From the NCBI GenBank assembly GCA_905210435.1, contig CAJLWO010000002.1, positions 62,001-126,000 on the forward strand: 64,000 nucleotides of DNA, read 5' to 3'. The stretch comes from an uncultured Bacteroidales bacterium. GTDB lineage: Bacteria; Bacteroidota; Bacteroidia; Bacteroidales; Muribaculaceae. A model generated the notes under the pieces. The model did not search any database. It worked only from the letters and a program-made list of their open reading frames with translations, and was not told the origin of the DNA. Below are positions 54,022 to 62,231 of the stretch, piece after piece; within the stretch, counting starts at the first letter, position 1, and every line of letters begins with the position of its first letter. A program made the translations under genes and the position numbers.

Positions 54022-55062
54022 ATGGCAAAAACAGCATACAATCTCCACCTCAAAGGCTATGTCGGCGGTGCCGACTTCGACCGAAAGGCAGTCGATAAGA
54101 TGCTCGCCGAACAATCCGGCAAGCGCGTAAACGTGCTCATCGACTCCTTAGGCGGCTCACTCGCTACGGGTCTCAGTATCTCCGCAGCCTTCAAGCTGCA
54201 TGGAGATGTTGCCGTGCATTTCGTCGGACTCAATGCATCTGCCGCCACCATCGCTTCGCTCGGTGCGGCTCACATCTCCATCGATGCCGGGGCTATGTAT
54301 CTCGTGCATCAGTGCTCGACCGCCTTCTTCGAGTGGGGCTCGCTGAACAGCGACCAGTTCGCCACTCTCATCGCCGACTGCGAGAAAATCAAGGCCGACC
54401 TTGACAAACTCGACCTCAATGTGGCGCAGCTCTACGCCAAGAAATGCCGCAAACCTGCCGCCGACCTTCTCGCCCTGATGAAAGTGGGAGGCTGGCTCAC
54501 GGCAAAGGAAGCCCTCGACTGGGGCTTTGTCGATGAAATCACCGACCTTGCCGATGAACCGGCCCCGAAGCTCACCGATGCGCTCGCTTCCGCAATGGCT
54601 TCCGAGGGGATGCCGATACCGAACATCCCTGTCGCCGAAGTGGAGAAAGACTCCGCTTTCTCTCGCTTTCTCGCCGCCCTTACATCATTGTTCTATGCTA
54701 AGGCAGAGCGGCAAGCCGATAACAAACCGTCCACAAATCCCATTACCACCGCAATGAACAAGACCTACACTTTCATCTGTGCCGTTCTCGGCATCTCGGC
54801 TATTGCCCTGACGGACAATAAAGCCTCGCTCTCCGATGAAGACCTTGTCAAGATTGACAATGCCCTCAAAGAGAAAGACGATGTAATCGCCGACCGCGAC
54901 AAGACAATCGCCGACCTTCAGGCGAAGCTCACTCAGAAGCCCGCAGAACCCTCAAAGCAGGTTGTCGAGGACTCCAAGCCCGGCGAGCCGCAGCCCAAGA
55001 ACGATGTCGAGCAGTTTGTAGATACCTATAACTCTGCCCGCGCTCTCTACAACGAAGTCTAA
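54022..55062 (+). CDS. ClpP-like head maturation protease with scaffold-like C-terminus
   Basis: Residues 1 to about 180 are a ClpP-fold prohead protease. The oxyanion segment IDSLGGSLATG lies near 41, the nucleophile Ser73 in LNASAATIASLGA and His96 in YLVHQ; the Asp is further on. The C-terminal part from about 245 (MNKTYTFICAVL, then VKIDNALKEKDDVIADRDKTIADLQAKL) is a coiled coil, as in scaffolding proteins. An in-frame ATG at 54754 could give a separate 102-residue scaffold, as lambda C/Nu3 does. It heads the capsid operon, 21 bases before the capsid gene. Confidence 0.88.
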   Translation: MAKTAYNLHLKGYVGGADFDRKAVDKMLAEQSGKRVNVLIDSLGGSLATGLSISAAFKLHGDVAVHFVGLNASAATIASLGAAHISIDAGAMYLVHQCSTAFFEWGSLNSDQFATLIADCEKIKADLDKLDLNVAQLYAKKCRKPAADLLALMKVGGWLTAKEALDWGFVDEITDLADEPAPKLTDALASAMASEGMPIPNIPVAEVEKDSAFSRFLAALTSLFYAKAERQADNKPSTNPITTAMNKTYTFICAVLGISAIALTDNKASLSDEDLVKIDNALKEKDDVIADRDKTIADLQAKLTQKPAEPSKQVVEDSKPGEPQPKNDVEQFVDTYNSARALYNEV

Positions 55063-55083
55063 CCCTTAACTCTCCATACTACA

Positions 55084-56043
55084 ATGGCAGGTAAATTTTC
55101 ATTCACCCTGAAGGAGTATCAGGAGGCCGCCGTGAAATATCGCGCCGACCTCCTCATGCTCCCCATTATCGGTATCGGCGACACGCTCCAATATATGACG
55201 GGGCGACCCGGTATCCGCTACAAGGAGCGCGTCGGCAACCTGACCGGTGACGCTCAGTTCGCTCCCTACAATCCCCAACGTGCCGTGGATTACAACCTCG
55301 GCATCGAGTTCCGCGATCTCGAAACCTATTTTGGCTCCGTCGTCGCCAATTTCGAGCCTAACTCGGCAATCTCGACCATCTTAGGCACAGGCGCCACTAA
55401 GGGCGACGGTCAGATGACTACGCCCACAGCTCGCCACGTCCTCGCCAAGATTGCAAAGAACCTCTCCGAACATCTCAACGATGCTGTTTGGAACGGTGTC
55501 CGCAATGCCGCCGGTGATACCACCGCCGACCTGTTCGATGGCTTCGACACGATTACCGAAAAGGAAATCGCCAACGGTGCCATCGCCGCCGAGGAGGGCA
55601 ACTACATGAAGTTCACCGATGCAATCACTCCGGCTAATGCCGTGGATATTGCAAAGGAGATTCTGTTCTCGCTCGACCCGCGTCTGCGCTCGCAGGACTT
55701 GTATCTCTACTGTTCGCAGGACTTCGTCGACAAGTACAACGAAGGCTACCTGCTCACTCACGGGGGCATCCCTTACAACACCCAGTACGGACAGGGTGCC
55801 GTCGAAGGCTCCAACGGCAAGCTGAAGTTCTGCCCCCTCTACAACAAGGCCGGCTCGAAGTTCATGCACGTTACCACAAAGGCAAATATGCTTGTGGGCT
55901 ACGACCAGATGGGCGACGTGGAGAACGTGATGGTCAAGGAGTATGCTCCGTTCATTCTCTCTTACATCGCCACTATGTTCTTCGGTGTGCAGTTCGAGAC
56001 AATCGACAAGCGACGCTTCAAAACCATTGAAATCGCAGTATAA
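55084..56043 (+). CDS. Major capsid protein (HK97-fold, inferred)
   Basis: A 319-residue protein directly after the protease-scaffold gene, the standard position of the major capsid protein. The composition fits: a mixed alpha/beta chain with a long spine-helix region (VLAKIAKNLSEHLNDAVWNG), then P-domain-like strands, LYLYCSQDFVDKYNEG and a hydrophobic end (YIATMFFGVQFETIDKRRF). I see no long N-terminal delta domain, so the scaffold seems to be supplied by the preceding gene. The HK97 fold is inferred from order and pattern; a structure prediction would settle it. Confidence 0.8.
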   Translation: MAGKFSFTLKEYQEAAVKYRADLLMLPIIGIGDTLQYMTGRPGIRYKERVGNLTGDAQFAPYNPQRAVDYNLGIEFRDLETYFGSVVANFEPNSAISTILGTGATKGDGQMTTPTARHVLAKIAKNLSEHLNDAVWNGVRNAAGDTTADLFDGFDTITEKEIANGAIAAEEGNYMKFTDAITPANAVDIAKEILFSLDPRLRSQDLYLYCSQDFVDKYNEGYLLTHGGIPYNTQYGQGAVEGSNGKLKFCPLYNKAGSKFMHVTTKANMLVGYDQMGDVENVMVKEYAPFILSYIATMFFGVQFETIDKRRFKTIEIAV

Positions 56044-56046
56044 CAA

Positions 56047-56130
56047 GCGGAGAGCGGAGAGTGGAGAGCGGAGAGGGCAACCCACCAATGCTTTCCGGCT
56101 CAACAAGCCTCTCCACACTCCGCTCTCCAC
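56047..56130. repeat. GGAGAG-type inverted repeat between capsid and next gene
   Basis: GTGGAGAGCGGAG (56061-56073) pairs perfectly with CTCCGCTCTCCAC (56118-56130), and GGAGAGG (56070-56076) with CCTCTCC (56108-56114). The same phrase, CCGCTCTCCACACT, is found inside the phosphoribosyltransferase gene near 56831-56846. It may control how much capsid protein is made relative to downstream genes. Confidence 0.7.
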
Positions 56131-56145
56131 ACTACACTGATAATT

Positions 56146-56721
56146 ATGGCAAAAGTTTGTACCTCAATACAGAAAAGTCTCGGGTGGTGCCAGGGCACCC
56201 CCGAGCTTCCCGGTGTAAAACGCCGCATCTACTACCTCGCCAAGAGCGAGATAGTGGTGTTCCCGCAGTTGCCCCGTGATGAACTGGGCCGCGCTACTTC
56301 GGCAATCCTCGCCGGTGACTTCACTCTCGCCGCAGATGCGAAGTGGAAATACATCGACATCCTCCCCGACAAGTCGCAGCTGACTTCCGAGGCTCAGGGA
56401 GAACTCCCTTCGCAGACGCAGCTTAACAAGCTCACTGCCGTTCACCCCGGAGTCGGTGCCGATGCGTCGGCTGCCGCCGCCTACATCAACAACACCGACA
56501 ACGTTTTTGTCGTGGAAGATATGAAAGGCAACTTCCGCGTCCTCGGCAACGACAAGTGGAGCACAAAGGCAACCGTCGCACAGGATCTCGGTCAGGGTGC
56601 AACCGGCACGACCTCCACAACTATCAACGTCGAGGCTACCGACGAAGTGCCCGCGCCCTTCTATGTCGGTACGCTCGAAACCGAGAACGGCGATATCGAC
56701 TGCTCCGCTAATGCCGCATAA
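56146..56721 (+). CDS. Putative virion structural protein
   Basis: A 191-residue beta-rich protein beginning MAKVCTSIQKSLGWCQGTPELPG. Its second half (NVFVVEDMKGNFRVLGNDKW, then TSTTINVEATDEVPAPFY) resembles tube or decoration proteins of phages. I do not recognise a named family. Its place right after the capsid gene supports decoration or a neck-like role; a tail-tube relative is possible, but no other tail genes exist nearby. Confidence 0.55.
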   Translation: MAKVCTSIQKSLGWCQGTPELPGVKRRIYYLAKSEIVVFPQLPRDELGRATSAILAGDFTLAADAKWKYIDILPDKSQLTSEAQGELPSQTQLNKLTAVHPGVGADASAAAAYINNTDNVFVVEDMKGNFRVLGNDKWSTKATVAQDLGQGATGTTSTTINVEATDEVPAPFYVGTLETENGDIDCSANAA

Positions 56722-56723
56722 AG

Positions 56724-57416
56724 ATGGATCCAAGCAGAGCCGTCAGGGTAGGAGCATTGAAATTGGATGAAATGTTGAACGACATCGAAGTTCCTTCGCT
56801 TGACGTTCCCGACCTTGACGGCTCTTCCTCTCCGCTCTCCACACTCCACACTCCACTCGGCAAAGACCTCTTTGCCGTTAAAAAACGTGCGGCTTGGAAA
56901 GATGTGCAACAGGCAGAGGCCCGTTGCGACTTTGCTCCGAACAAAGTTCGTATCTCATACCGCAATCCGCAGTTCGGCATTATCTCGCTCTGGAAGAAGT
57001 CAATCTACGGCAGAACCTTGACCGACATTAAGAGCGACCACGATATGGTGGAGAAATTTGCCGAGGGTATGAATACCCTTATCCGACAAATCCTCGGTCA
57101 CTCGCTCGCCAACGGCGACTGGTGCATCGTTACCTCGCCCAAGCGTCGCCACAAAACCAAGAACTTTGCCGCGATGATCTCCGCGAGACTCGGAGAACTT
57201 CTCGGCATACCCTTCTACGAAGATGTCGCCGAGTGCCACTCGAAGCATCGTGTCGGAGCTGTCTTTACCTTCGGCAAAGAACCGCCCAAAGAGCGCAACA
57301 TCATCGTCTTTGACGATTTTGTTACCACCGGTGCCACGATGATTTCGATGCGTGACCTGCTTTTCCCTCTCGGTTACAACCTCGTTTTCTTCACTGGCAT
57401 TAACAACAAATTGTAA
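56724..57416 (+). CDS. Phosphoribosyltransferase-like protein in the capsid operon
   Basis: A 230-residue protein whose C-terminal half has the PRPP-binding motif IIVFDDFVTTGATMISM near 192-208 and a ComF-like body (DWCIVTSPKRRHKTKNFAAMI). The first 80 residues are not part of that domain. They contain a short Ser/Pro/Leu/Thr stretch (residues 33-45) coded by CTCTCC repeats that match the intergenic hairpin upstream. It could be an active nucleotide-salvage enzyme or a PRTase fold used for binding. It starts 2 bases after the previous gene, and its stop overlaps the next ATG by 1 base. Confidence 0.75.
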   Translation: MDPSRAVRVGALKLDEMLNDIEVPSLDVPDLDGSSSPLSTLHTPLGKDLFAVKKRAAWKDVQQAEARCDFAPNKVRISYRNPQFGIISLWKKSIYGRTLTDIKSDHDMVEKFAEGMNTLIRQILGHSLANGDWCIVTSPKRRHKTKNFAAMISARLGELLGIPFYEDVAECHSKHRVGAVFTFGKEPPKERNIIVFDDFVTTGATMISMRDLLFPLGYNLVFFTGINNKL

Positions 57417-58048
57417 TGGATCACAATTTTACAGAACTGATAAAACAATGGCTTGAAAAGCCGGAATACGAGCGAGACTATTCTGTCGGCGCTCTATACC
57501 TTTTGAAGCTTTCCGGCAATCAAATTCTCTACAAGAATATTGTCGCCGCCCTCGATAAACGCCACGACGTTATCGAGTACCAACTTCAAAAGTATTACAA
57601 TTTCCGCGTCCAAGCCCTGACTCACGCGCAGGTCGAAGAAATGGCCGCGCAGGTCGAAACTATCGTGGCCGAGCATATTCCGCTGGCGGCTAACGCCGAC
57701 CAGAATCCGGCAAAGGGCCGACGTGCCGACCACGATTCACTCCCCGATGAAATCAAGGCGAAGTACGTTGAGAACCTTTCGCTTCTCCAACGTATGCGCG
57801 AGCTGCATCTGCGCCTACGCTCGCTCTCGCTTGACAACTCGCCATGCCCGGACTCCGAGCGTTATCCGTTCCTCAAAGAACTTATATCGCTCGACAAGAA
57901 ACTCCATGCCAACTGGGAGGCTTACGACCAATATGTAGCTCCCGGCCCCGTTATCGACAAAGTCGCTTTGCAAGGCAAAGATCCCGCTCCCTCGCGATCG
58001 CCAAAAGGTAAACGCTCAGTCGCCGGTAGCAAGAAGTCTGCGAAATGA
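57416..58048 (+). CDS. Unknown protein in the packaging operon, 210 residues
   Basis: Begins MDHNFTELIKQWLEKPEYERDYSVGALYLLKLSG. It is helical throughout (YNFRVQALTHAQVEEMAAQVETIV), with a basic Lys/Arg/Ser tail from about residue 190. No recognised domain. Overlaps at both ends (1 base with the PRTase gene, 4 with the next) show translational coupling. The basic tail suggests nucleic-acid contact. Confidence 0.65.
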   Translation: MDHNFTELIKQWLEKPEYERDYSVGALYLLKLSGNQILYKNIVAALDKRHDVIEYQLQKYYNFRVQALTHAQVEEMAAQVETIVAEHIPLAANADQNPAKGRRADHDSLPDEIKAKYVENLSLLQRMRELHLRLRSLSLDNSPCPDSERYPFLKELISLDKKLHANWEAYDQYVAPGPVIDKVALQGKDPAPSRSPKGKRSVAGSKKSAK

Positions 58049-58566
58049 AACGCACCGCCAACATCGACAATATCCTGCACCCACTCTCAGATACACCTTT
58101 TCAAGCGTATCTGAGTAATGCAGTCCAAGTGGCCGACATTCTCGAATGGATTTTGTCACAGGTCGGTGTCGCCGAAGTCTGGCAGACTTCCTTCTCTATC
58201 TCCGAGGAATTTCTTCGCCGCTTATTCTTCATCACAAAAGATAAGCGCGTGAGCCGGATTAACCTTGTGCTCGACCACAAGGCAACCAACAAGACGCTCA
58301 AACTGTGGGCGTTCATCACACAAGTTATTGAGCGCACCTATCTTGCAGACAACCACAGCAAGATTTTGTTGGTGCAATCCGAGGCCGGAGATACTGTTTC
58401 GGTAATTACCTCACAGAACTTGACCCGTGGCAACCGCCACGAGTCGGCGTTTATCTCCACCGATAAAGCCATCTTCGACCGGCTCCAAGAGCAGGTCAAT
58501 GATTTAATAACCAATCACAGCGTACCACTCCATGACTTATTCCGAGACAGAATTGCAGCAGATTGA
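58045..58566 (+). CDS. PLD-like nuclease-family protein
   Basis: A 173-residue protein with a single PLD-type half site: the phrase NHSKILLVQSEAGDTVSVITSQNLTRGNRHES contains HxK and the GSxN-like TSQN in the right spacing. One such motif per chain implies a dimer, as in Nuc-type nucleases. The Asp of the HKD triad is not evident (VQSEAGD may supply it). A role in DNA processing during packaging, or a reversed defence or superexclusion role, is inference. The next gene starts inside its 3' end. Confidence 0.65.
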   Translation: MKRTANIDNILHPLSDTPFQAYLSNAVQVADILEWILSQVGVAEVWQTSFSISEEFLRRLFFITKDKRVSRINLVLDHKATNKTLKLWAFITQVIERTYLADNHSKILLVQSEAGDTVSVITSQNLTRGNRHESAFISTDKAIFDRLQEQVNDLITNHSVPLHDLFRDRIAAD

Positions 58567-58807
58567 AAAGTATGCTTCAATCTATTTGAAGATTTCCGAC
58601 ATCGCCGTGATACTTGACATCCCGGCTGATGTGCTTCGTGCCGACATCGCCGACCGAGGCACCGACGTTAGCAAAGCTTACCGCCGTGGCAAAGCCGCTT
58701 CTAAGGTCAAGCTCCATTCTCAGGAAATGATGCTTGCTCAGGTCGGCTCGCCGCTCGCTATCGAGAACGCCCACCGCAATCTGCTTGACATGGAGGACGA
58801 CGAGTAA
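58532..58807 (+). CDS. Small HTH protein of the packaging operon
   Basis: A 91-residue protein overlapping the previous gene by 35 bases in another frame. YLKISDIAVILDIPADVLRADI is a helix-turn-helix of the kind found at the N-terminus of terminase small subunits; the rest is a charged helix. It may be a DNA-recognition subunit working with the following gene. Confidence 0.6.
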   Translation: MTYSETELQQIEKYASIYLKISDIAVILDIPADVLRADIADRGTDVSKAYRRGKAASKVKLHSQEMMLAQVGSPLAIENAHRNLLDMEDDE

Positions 58808-58812
58808 GCGCT

Positions 58813-59457
58813 ATGTCATATCCCAACGCTATCGAAGTTTGCCGCGCCGAACTCTTTACCAAAGAGGTGGAGTTGCGCGAGCGCTATCCCGGCCAGATGG
58901 TCGAGAAAGTCTTGCGTGTGCGCGAGATGTATAACTGGTTCATCGCTAATCCCGACGGCACCGACCGCGAATTTGTCGCTGAGGTGTGCCAACGGCACAA
59001 TATCCATAGGACTACCGCCTATTCGGATTTGGCTGTGGTTAAGTCGTTGCTGCCGATGCTCGGCTCCGCCTCACGCGACTTCCACCGTTGGCGCACCAAC
59101 GAAATGCTTATCGCCACTTACAAGATGGCTGAGAAGCGAAAGGACAGCAAGACGATGGAGCGCGCCGCTACCGCATACGGCAAACTAAACCGCGTTGACC
59201 TCGAAGACGAACAGGCTATACCGCTCGACCAAATCCTCGTTCAGCCCTTCACGGCTACTGATGATCCGCGTGTACTCGGCATCGAGCCTATCCCCAACAT
59301 TGCCGACAAAATCGCGGCCATGATTGCGAAGTACCGGGCCGAAACCATCGACATTGAAGATGTCGAGTTCGAGGAAGTGGACCTTGAACTTGACTCGCTT
59401 TTCCCTGACCCAAAAACTGACTCAGACAATGGCCGAGAAGAAGATTTACTTCAATAA
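58813..59457 (+). CDS. Terminase small subunit-like protein
   Basis: A 214-residue protein. REFVAEVCQRHNIHRTTAYSDLAVVKSLL is a helix-turn-helix for binding DNA. A central helical part follows (RWRTNEMLIATYKMAEKRKDSKTMERAATAYGKL), then an acidic C-terminus (DIEDVEFEEVDLELD) suitable for contact with TerL. It sits immediately upstream of TerL and overlaps it by 29 bases, the usual TerS place. Confidence 0.72.
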   Translation: MSYPNAIEVCRAELFTKEVELRERYPGQMVEKVLRVREMYNWFIANPDGTDREFVAEVCQRHNIHRTTAYSDLAVVKSLLPMLGSASRDFHRWRTNEMLIATYKMAEKRKDSKTMERAATAYGKLNRVDLEDEQAIPLDQILVQPFTATDDPRVLGIEPIPNIADKIAAMIAKYRAETIDIEDVEFEEVDLELDSLFPDPKTDSDNGREEDLLQ

Positions 59458-61054
59458 ACCGCAGCGGTTGACACAGCTTATCGGAGCGAACACTACCGTT
59501 ATCGTCGCAGGGCGACGCACCGGCAAGACGGACAGCATCGCTGCTCCGTTTGTTCTGCGCAATATGCAGCGTATGCCCGGCTCGACAGGCGGCATCGTGG
59601 TGCCGACCTTCAAGCACGGATTGACCAACACAATCCCCGGCTTGCTCGCCGCTTGGAAGCGATGGGGCTTCATCGAGGGAATCCATTATGTCGTGGGGAG
59701 GAAACCGCCGAAGTCCTTCCGGCAACCAATCATCGACCCGAAAGATTATGAACACGTCATATCTTTCTACAACGGCTCTGTGGCTGTAATCATCAGCCAA
59801 GACCGACCAGGCAGCTCGAACTCGCTTACGCTCTCGTGGCTGCTGGTCGATGAAGCCAAGTTTATCGACTACGCCAAACTGAAAGACGAAACGCTTCCGG
59901 CCAACGGCGGCATCAAGTCGCACTTCGGAAAGCACTCCTTCAATCACTCAATTATGATATTGAGTGATATGCCGCAGACCCAAAAGGGCAGTTGGTTCCT
60001 CCATTACCGCGACAAGATGGACCCGGAGCTGATTGCAACCATCGAGGCCACGGTCTACGAGATATGGCGCATCAAGGAGCGAATACGCTCCCTCAACGCC
60101 AAAGGCGCAACGGTTCCCGATTACCTGAAGGGCTACCTGCGCCGCCTCGACCGCGACCTCAATAAGATGCGCTCCGTCGCGGTCTACTACCGCGAGTATT
60201 CCTCGATTGAGAACTTGCAGCTTCTCGGAGAGAACTATATCAAGCAGATGAAACGCGACCTTACTCCTTTGACCTTCCAAACCTCTATCCTGTGTCAGAG
60301 GATCGGAATCGCAAAGGACGGCTTCTATTCCTCGATGCGTGAAGGGCACAAGTACGATGCCAACGATAATCAATACCTCGACACCCTCGGTTTTGATTAC
60401 GACTTCTCGGCTCTCGACTCTCGCGCCGACAAGGACGTTGACCCCGACGCGCCGATTTGCATTGGTATGGATTACAACGCGAACATAAATTGGATTGTCG
60501 CCGGACAGCCTCGCGACCGTCGGCTCAATGTGATTAAATCGTTCTACGTCAAGTTTGAGCGTAAGATTCCGGCACTCGTCGAGGACTTCTGCCGCTACTA
60601 TGCCTCGCACCGCAACAAGACGGTGGTCTTTTATTACGATGCAACGGCACTCGGCTCAAACTATGCCGTCAACGACCAGGACTTCCACTATAATGTGGTA
60701 AAGGAGTTCGAGCGGCACGGCTGGCGCATCGAGTCCGTGTACCTCGGAAACCCGATGCACCATGACGAGAAGTATCTTCTCATCAACAACGCCTTCGCCG
60801 GGAAGCAAAGGCTCATGCCGTTCTTCAACCGCTCGAATAACGAAGATCTTATCCTTGCCATTCAGTCAGCCGGTGTCTCCAACGGTCGCAACGGCTTCCG
60901 CAAGGATAAATCCGGCGAAAAACTCGCCGAGAGCGAGGAAGACCTGCTCGAACACCGCACAGACGGCACCGATGCCTTCGATACGCTCTACATCGGCTGC
61001 GAAAAGTTCCCGTTCCACGATACTTTCGCCCTCTCCGTGTCGGGCGTATCGTAG
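59429..61054 (+). CDS. Terminase large subunit
   Basis: A 541-residue DNA-packaging motor. Walker A is VAGRRTGKTDS (residues 26-36) and Walker B LSWLLVDEAKF near 138. The nuclease domain has acidic residues in CIGMDYNANIN (near 346), VVFYYDATALG (near 403) and DGTDAFDTLYIG (near 515). I used ATG 59429, giving a start MAEKKIYFNKPQRLTQL next to the ATPase; the longer frame runs through the TerS gene. It is the last gene of the operon and no portal gene follows. Confidence 0.92.
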   Translation: MAEKKIYFNKPQRLTQLIGANTTVIVAGRRTGKTDSIAAPFVLRNMQRMPGSTGGIVVPTFKHGLTNTIPGLLAAWKRWGFIEGIHYVVGRKPPKSFRQPIIDPKDYEHVISFYNGSVAVIISQDRPGSSNSLTLSWLLVDEAKFIDYAKLKDETLPANGGIKSHFGKHSFNHSIMILSDMPQTQKGSWFLHYRDKMDPELIATIEATVYEIWRIKERIRSLNAKGATVPDYLKGYLRRLDRDLNKMRSVAVYYREYSSIENLQLLGENYIKQMKRDLTPLTFQTSILCQRIGIAKDGFYSSMREGHKYDANDNQYLDTLGFDYDFSALDSRADKDVDPDAPICIGMDYNANINWIVAGQPRDRRLNVIKSFYVKFERKIPALVEDFCRYYASHRNKTVVFYYDATALGSNYAVNDQDFHYNVVKEFERHGWRIESVYLGNPMHHDEKYLLINNAFAGKQRLMPFFNRSNNEDLILAIQSAGVSNGRNGFRKDKSGEKLAESEEDLLEHRTDGTDAFDTLYIGCEKFPFHDTFALSVSGVS

Positions 61055-61110
61055 CGTATCGTAGTCTGAATTTTCTTCTTGGTTACACACTCGTTCTCAA
61101 ATATTTTCGT

Positions 61111-61118
61111 TAACTTTG
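61111..61118 (+). promoter_or_regulatory. Putative -7 box of the structured RNA
   Basis: TAACTTTG; predicted start near 61125. No clear -33 box at the usual distance. Confidence 0.5.
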
Positions 61119-61124
61119 CAGTCG

Positions 61125-61330
61125 GAAAGGCATTTACCTCTCCACGACATTCTGGAAAAATAAGAAGCGTTATGCGTATCTTGAACTTGAAAACGTAGGA
61201 AATTTTCAACAGTACTCGAAGATGGCATGATGGCTTTCCTCGCATAGCGTGGGCTGCTGTCAACCACATCTGAGTACAATCGGTTTCCTACGACCTTCAA
61301 GTTAAGACGTGGCATAGTTGGCTCACGTTT
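61125..61330 (+). ncRNA. Candidate rod-like structured RNA
   Basis: A spacer of about 325 bases without a gene can fold into one long hairpin. From outside inward: TATGC with GCATA, AACTTGAA with TTCAAGTT, CGTAGGAAA with TTTCCTACG, GTACTC with GAGTAC, AGATG with CATCT, and an apical part of about 38 bases. A -7 box stands just before it. A stem of some 50 bp with small bulges and a size of about 200 bases recalls 6S RNA, but I cannot identify it by sequence. A leader for the following gene is the alternative. Confidence 0.5.
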
Positions 61331-61379
61331 TCTATATTAACTAACTCTCTCTGTTGAGCCTACGAGAATCCTTAAAGAT

Positions 61380-62219
61380 ATGAGTAACCGTATCATTACA
61401 TCAATATTATGTGCCATTTCTGCTATAACCGCAATGGCACAGGAAGAGGCATCGGATAGTGTTGCGGTATCGGTGCTGAATGGGGTTGTTGACGGAGTCC
61501 TTCATAATAATGCTGTGCCTTTGACACAGTTTTCAGCAAATGACAGCGTCATGTGTGGCAACTGTCATAACGATAGTATTTGCAGACCTGATTACTTTAT
61601 CCCTGATCGTACTTTTGCATTTTCGCAGTATATTACAGAAAATCTGATGCGGCCTTTCCCTGCTTTTCATTATATATATGTTTCTCCGGGAGTGATTTAC
61701 AATAATGACAATCTGCAAATATCCGGGAATGTTGATATTGCTTCTTATCCGGGAATGATGAATAAGACTACCGGCACTTTGGGCGTTTCGGTACAGAATG
61801 AAAAGTTGAGCTTTTACGTTGGCGGCATTGTCAACAAATACTCTTTTTATGGCGGTCTTATTCGCCAGTCAGGTATACATGGCCGCTTTACTTACCGGTT
61901 TTCATCGCCTTTGTCATTTACGGCATACGCTTATTATTATGGCAGGAACGCTATGCCTATGATGCCAAACGGCTCTCCTATGCCTCCGTCAATGCTGGGG
62001 TATTATGATGTATCACGATTCGGTGGTTATGTCAATTACAGAGCCACCGAAAATTTAGGAATATTGATGGGAGGACAGATAGTGGAACGTCATGGTCCTC
62101 GCAACTATTATGACGTGGAACCAATCGCTACCCCTTACATAAATGTCGGCCGTGGGAAAAAGAAAATTGGAATAGGTTTGCCGGTAGGTCAGATAATCTA
62201 CGGCTTGTTTGGACGATAA
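61380..62219 (+). CDS. Outer-membrane protein of unknown function
   Basis: A 279-residue protein with a signal peptide (IITSILCAISAITAMAQ). A polar region with two Cys pairs in CGNCHNDSIC lies near residue 58. A small beta-barrel of aromatic strands follows (FHYIYVSPGVIYNN, LSFYVGGIVNKYSFYGG, SPLSFTAYAYYYGRN). It has lower GC than the packaging genes. It lies 12 bases before another outer-membrane gene, so the pair is one operon. No family is recognised. Confidence 0.7.
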   Translation: MSNRIITSILCAISAITAMAQEEASDSVAVSVLNGVVDGVLHNNAVPLTQFSANDSVMCGNCHNDSICRPDYFIPDRTFAFSQYITENLMRPFPAFHYIYVSPGVIYNNDNLQISGNVDIASYPGMMNKTTGTLGVSVQNEKLSFYVGGIVNKYSFYGGLIRQSGIHGRFTYRFSSPLSFTAYAYYYGRNAMPMMPNGSPMPPSMLGYYDVSRFGGYVNYRATENLGILMGGQIVERHGPRNYYDVEPIATPYINVGRGKKKIGIGLPVGQIIYGLFGR

Positions 62220-62231
62220 CATTGTTTTTGC

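Noticed and set aside
56146..56721. Calling this a tail-tube protein and the element a complete prophage
   Set aside because: The similarity is only in general pattern, and no other tail, portal or lysis genes are present in the visible part.
61070..61380. Retron or diversity-generating element RNA
   Set aside because: No reverse transcriptase gene lies within reach, and the hairpin layout does not show msr/msd-type a1/a2 ends.
61055..61380. attR of the element in the spacer after TerL
   Set aside because: No stretch matching the tRNA-Arg 3' half was seen on either strand.
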